Shown here: piece by piece, positions 62,423-64,000 of the stretch
Layout: each line of letters opens with the position of its first letter
Position numbering within the stretch: the stretch's first letter is position 1
Assembly (NCBI RefSeq): GCF_035492835.1
Contig: NZ_DATJIY010000125.1
Location: 1-64,000, forward strand
DNA length: 64,000 nucleotides
Direction of reading: 5' to 3'
Origin: Dinghuibacter sp035492835
Lineage (GTDB): Bacteria > Bacteroidota > Bacteroidia > Chitinophagales > Chitinophagaceae
Translations under genes and position numbers: made by a program
The notes under the pieces: model-generated
What the model saw: the letters and a program-made list of their open reading frames with translations, nothing else
What the model was told of the DNA's origin: nothing
Databases searched by the model: none

Positions 62423-62955
62423 GTCTCAGTTACTTTTTATAGATGGTTAATTCTCTGAAGAAAACGAATGCCTATAGCGCACAAGGACAATCGTGTGAGA
62501 GAAGTGGGCCTGGCGGACCGGAATAGCGTGGGGTAACCTCTGATGAAAGGTCAGTTAGTTTTCTCATGTCTTTTGATTTTAAAATTGTCTAAAGGGGCAA
62601 ATTATGGTAAATCATTTTTTTAACAAAAAAATATATTTCAGGGTTCACCCCAGCGGCAGTCTTTATGTCGTCGTTTAGACCACCTTTTTTGAATTTGCGC
62701 TTGATGGATAGTCAATTAGTATGCAGCTATGTTAACACTTGATTTTCAATTGAATAATAGATAATAATTCATATTTAATAAAATGTTTATTTTATTCATT
62801 TACCTTGATTTTCTGCTCAGGAAAGAATTAGTTTGAAATTTCAGTCATATTAATTATTTTCCTACTTCGATTAGTGACGGGTCAAAAAACATCACGTGGA
62901 TCATTCTTGCAGATCCAATGACGTTTTACTTGATAAGTGACGTTTAATTAAATTA
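62423..62955. other. AT-rich regulatory gap upstream of susC
   Basis: A 533-base gap with no convincing gene, clearly poorer in GC than the rest from about 62560 on. It holds the candidate susC promoter, the palindrome TTCAATTGAA at 62745-62754 and the inverted repeat AATAAAAT-GTTT-ATTTTATT at 62777-62796. Another repeat, CTTGATAA/TTATCAAG (62929-62936 with 62953-62960), overlaps the stop of the neighbouring dehydrogenase gene. About 160-170 bases between the promoter and susC would be a long leader. I see no tRNA or known riboswitch. Confidence 0.6.
62598..62627 (-). promoter_or_regulatory. Candidate susC promoter
   Basis: On the minus strand TTTG (62627-62624), 18 bases, then ATAATTTG (62605-62598), close to the TTTG/TAnnTTTG pair. 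It predicts a leader of about 165 bases ahead of the susC ATG at 62422. Confidence 0.4.
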
Positions 62956-63651
62956 TCAAGCTTTATTATACACCTTCCAGATAGGTTCGCGGAGCGCGGA
63001 AGATTGATCCGAACAAATAAAATAAAATATTTCCGCCAGCTGGCCGGGTGTCACCCAGGTAGTGGGATCGGCATCCGGCATACTCTTCCGGTTCGCCGGG
63101 GTATCGATGGTGGACGGTACGACAACGTGCGCGACGACGTCCTTTCCCTTGGCATCCGCATTCAGGATGTCCGCCAGCTGGAACAACAGGGATTTGCTCA
63201 AGGCGTAGGCCACAGCGTGTTTTCCCTGGGCGGGCACGAGGGCGGGGCGGGCGCCGATAAAAACCAGCCGGCCTTTACCCCGGGCGAGCATATGGGCATA
63301 AAGGGGCCTCGCGGTGAAAAAGGCCGTTTCCAGGTTCAGCGCGATCATCTTCCGCAGATCCGCCCCGCGGGTATCCGCCACGCCGCCCATCGCAAAACCG
63401 CCCACCAGCATAAGCGCGGCGTCGATTGCCTTGTATGTCCGTAAGGATTCCTCTATCAGGGTGGCGGCCTCCTCTTCCTCGGACAGGTCAACGATCTGTG
63501 CGTCCAGCAGCGGACTGGTGCCGAGCGCCTGTTTCTCCGTCTCATTGAGGACGGTGGCGATGACCCGGAACCCCTTGTCCAGGAAAAAACCGACCACGGT
63601 CCTTCCCAGGCCGCCGGCGGCGCCGGTGATTAAAATCGTACGTTCAGCCAT
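62956..63651 (-). CDS. Short-chain dehydrogenase/reductase
   Basis: The ATG at 63651 (MAERTILITGAAGGLGRTVV) fits the family; the longer frame starts with GTG three codons earlier. 231 residues: cofactor motif LITGAAGGLGRTVVGFF, DLSEEEEAA for the adenine pocket, LMLVGGFAMGG at the NNAG position (unusual), a Ser-less VFIGARPALV strand, and YALSKSLLFQ with Tyr and Lys. The catalytic Ser seems replaced, so activity is uncertain. It is divergent from an aldehyde dehydrogenase gene with 39 bases between the starts, so the two may be co-regulated. Confidence 0.88.
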   Translation of the reverse strand: MAERTILITGAAGGLGRTVVGFFLDKGFRVIATVLNETEKQALGTSPLLDAQIVDLSEEEEAATLIEESLRTYKAIDAALMLVGGFAMGGVADTRGADLRKMIALNLETAFFTARPLYAHMLARGKGRLVFIGARPALVPAQGKHAVAYALSKSLLFQLADILNADAKGKDVVAHVVVPSTIDTPANRKSMPDADPTTWVTPGQLAEIFYFICSDQSSALREPIWKVYNKA

Positions 63652-63665
63652 TGGAGACACGGTAT

Positions 63666-63673
63666 TACATTTG
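63666..63673 (+). promoter_or_regulatory. -7 element for the aldehyde dehydrogenase gene
   Basis: TACATTTG, a perfect TAnnTTTG match, 17 bases before the ATG at 63691, in the 39-base divergent gap. No clear TTTG at -33. Confidence 0.5.
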
Positions 63674-63690
63674 TAGCTAATTTACAAAAT

Positions 63691-64000
63691 ATGCCCGTGA
63701 CCTATACCGACATCACACCCGCAGCTCTGGATAAGACACTTACGCTCGCGGCCCAGGCCTTTATCCCATATAAGAACACCAGCCTCCAGGCCCGGAGGGA
63801 CTTTTTATACGCCATCGCCGCCGGGTTGGAAGCCGACCGGGATGGCTTGGCCGCCCTGGCCGCGGAAGAGACCCACCTGGGTATCGACCGGCTCACGGGT
63901 GAAGTGAACCGGACCTGCTGGCAGCTCCGCAGCTATGCCGACGCCGCCCTGGCCGGTCATCCTTTGGACTGCCGCATAGACACCGCCCTGCCCGATCGCA
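63691..64000 (+). CDS. Aldehyde dehydrogenase, N-terminal part (3' truncated by window)
   Basis: The frame from the ATG at 63691 stays open to the window end (103 codons). It reads MPVTYTDITPAALDKTLTLA, then AQAFIPYKNTSLQARRDFLY and an EETHLGIDRLTGEVNRTCWQ segment. This matches the start of the NADP-dependent alpha-ketoglutaric semialdehyde dehydrogenase group (AldH, ARAFxxYRxTxxxxRAxFL and ETGLxxxRLxGExxRTxxQL). The catalytic Cys and Glu are outside the window. Family members oxidise 2,5-dioxopentanoate in sugar-acid, hydroxyproline or glucarate breakdown (inference for this gene). Confidence 0.82.
   Translation, partial: MPVTYTDITPAALDKTLTLAAQAFIPYKNTSLQARRDFLYAIAAGLEADRDGLAALAAEETHLGIDRLTGEVNRTCWQLRSYADAALAGHPLDCRIDTALPDR

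Noticed and set aside
62929..62960. CTTGATAA/TTATCAAG inverted repeat as terminator of the dehydrogenase gene
   Set aside because: Weak AT-rich stem with a 16-base loop and no U-run; it overlaps the stop codon and may be chance.
1..64000. CRISPR arrays, prophage, integrases, transposases, toxin-antitoxin or other defence genes
   Set aside because: No regularly spaced repeats and no matching protein motifs were seen anywhere in the window.

Overview
The window reads as chromosomal DNA of a GC-rich Bacteroidota, most likely a Chitinophagaceae-type soil bacterium (inference). The evidence is SusC/SusD proteins, two type IX secretion (T9SS) C-terminal sorting domains, GLPGLI and DUF1735 proteins, several TonB-dependent receptors, and promoter elements of the Bacteroidota form TAnnTTTG. 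Genes are dense, with many 4-base overlaps. I see no phage, insertion sequence, CRISPR array, rRNA or tRNA.

Layout. 1-3.2 kb: end of a P-type cation ATPase, a CDP-alcohol phosphatidyltransferase and a CPA1 cation/proton antiporter. 3.2-7.5 kb: a T9SS-secreted protein, then a TonB-dependent receptor divergent from a DtxR/MntR-family metal regulator with a palindromic operator between them. 7.5-13.4 kb: secreted carbohydrate enzymes (GH20, GH78-like, and a two-domain esterase). 13.4-18.8 kb: a LytTR/LytS two-component pair facing a GLPGLI protein and its outer-membrane partner. 18.9-25.9 kb: methyltransferase, GlxA-like and AraC regulators, an NTF2-like protein, cobalamin-riboswitch-controlled metE, an esterase and an Lrp regulator. 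25.9-33 kb: PEP synthase, a small unknown protein and a large T9SS-secreted nuclease. 33-36.1 kb: XRE/DUF2975 pair, a VOC protein, and an NmrA-like reductase with an AraC regulator. 36-41.6 kb: siderophore receptor with PepSY membrane protein, a methyltransferase whose 3' end is a giant palindrome, and a zinc alcohol dehydrogenase. 41.7-43.7 kb: selD-selU for tRNA 2-selenouridine. 43.7-49.6 kb: a lone receiver protein and a periplasmic-type molybdenum aldehyde oxidoreductase operon with its XdhC and MocA maturation proteins. 49.6-53.2 kb: an Mla-type lipid transport operon ending in a flavin monooxygenase. 53.2-55.7 kb: a second reductase/AraC pair and small genes. 55.8-62.4 kb: a secreted unknown and a SusC-SusD-DUF1735 uptake locus. 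62.4-64 kb: an AT-rich regulatory gap, a short-chain dehydrogenase and the start of an aldehyde dehydrogenase.

The clearest regulatory circuits are metal repression of a TonB receptor, B12 repression of metE, and several short-leader or leaderless promoters. The least explained structures are the ~100-base palindrome at 40398-40501 and the paired AT palindromes at 34190-34225.
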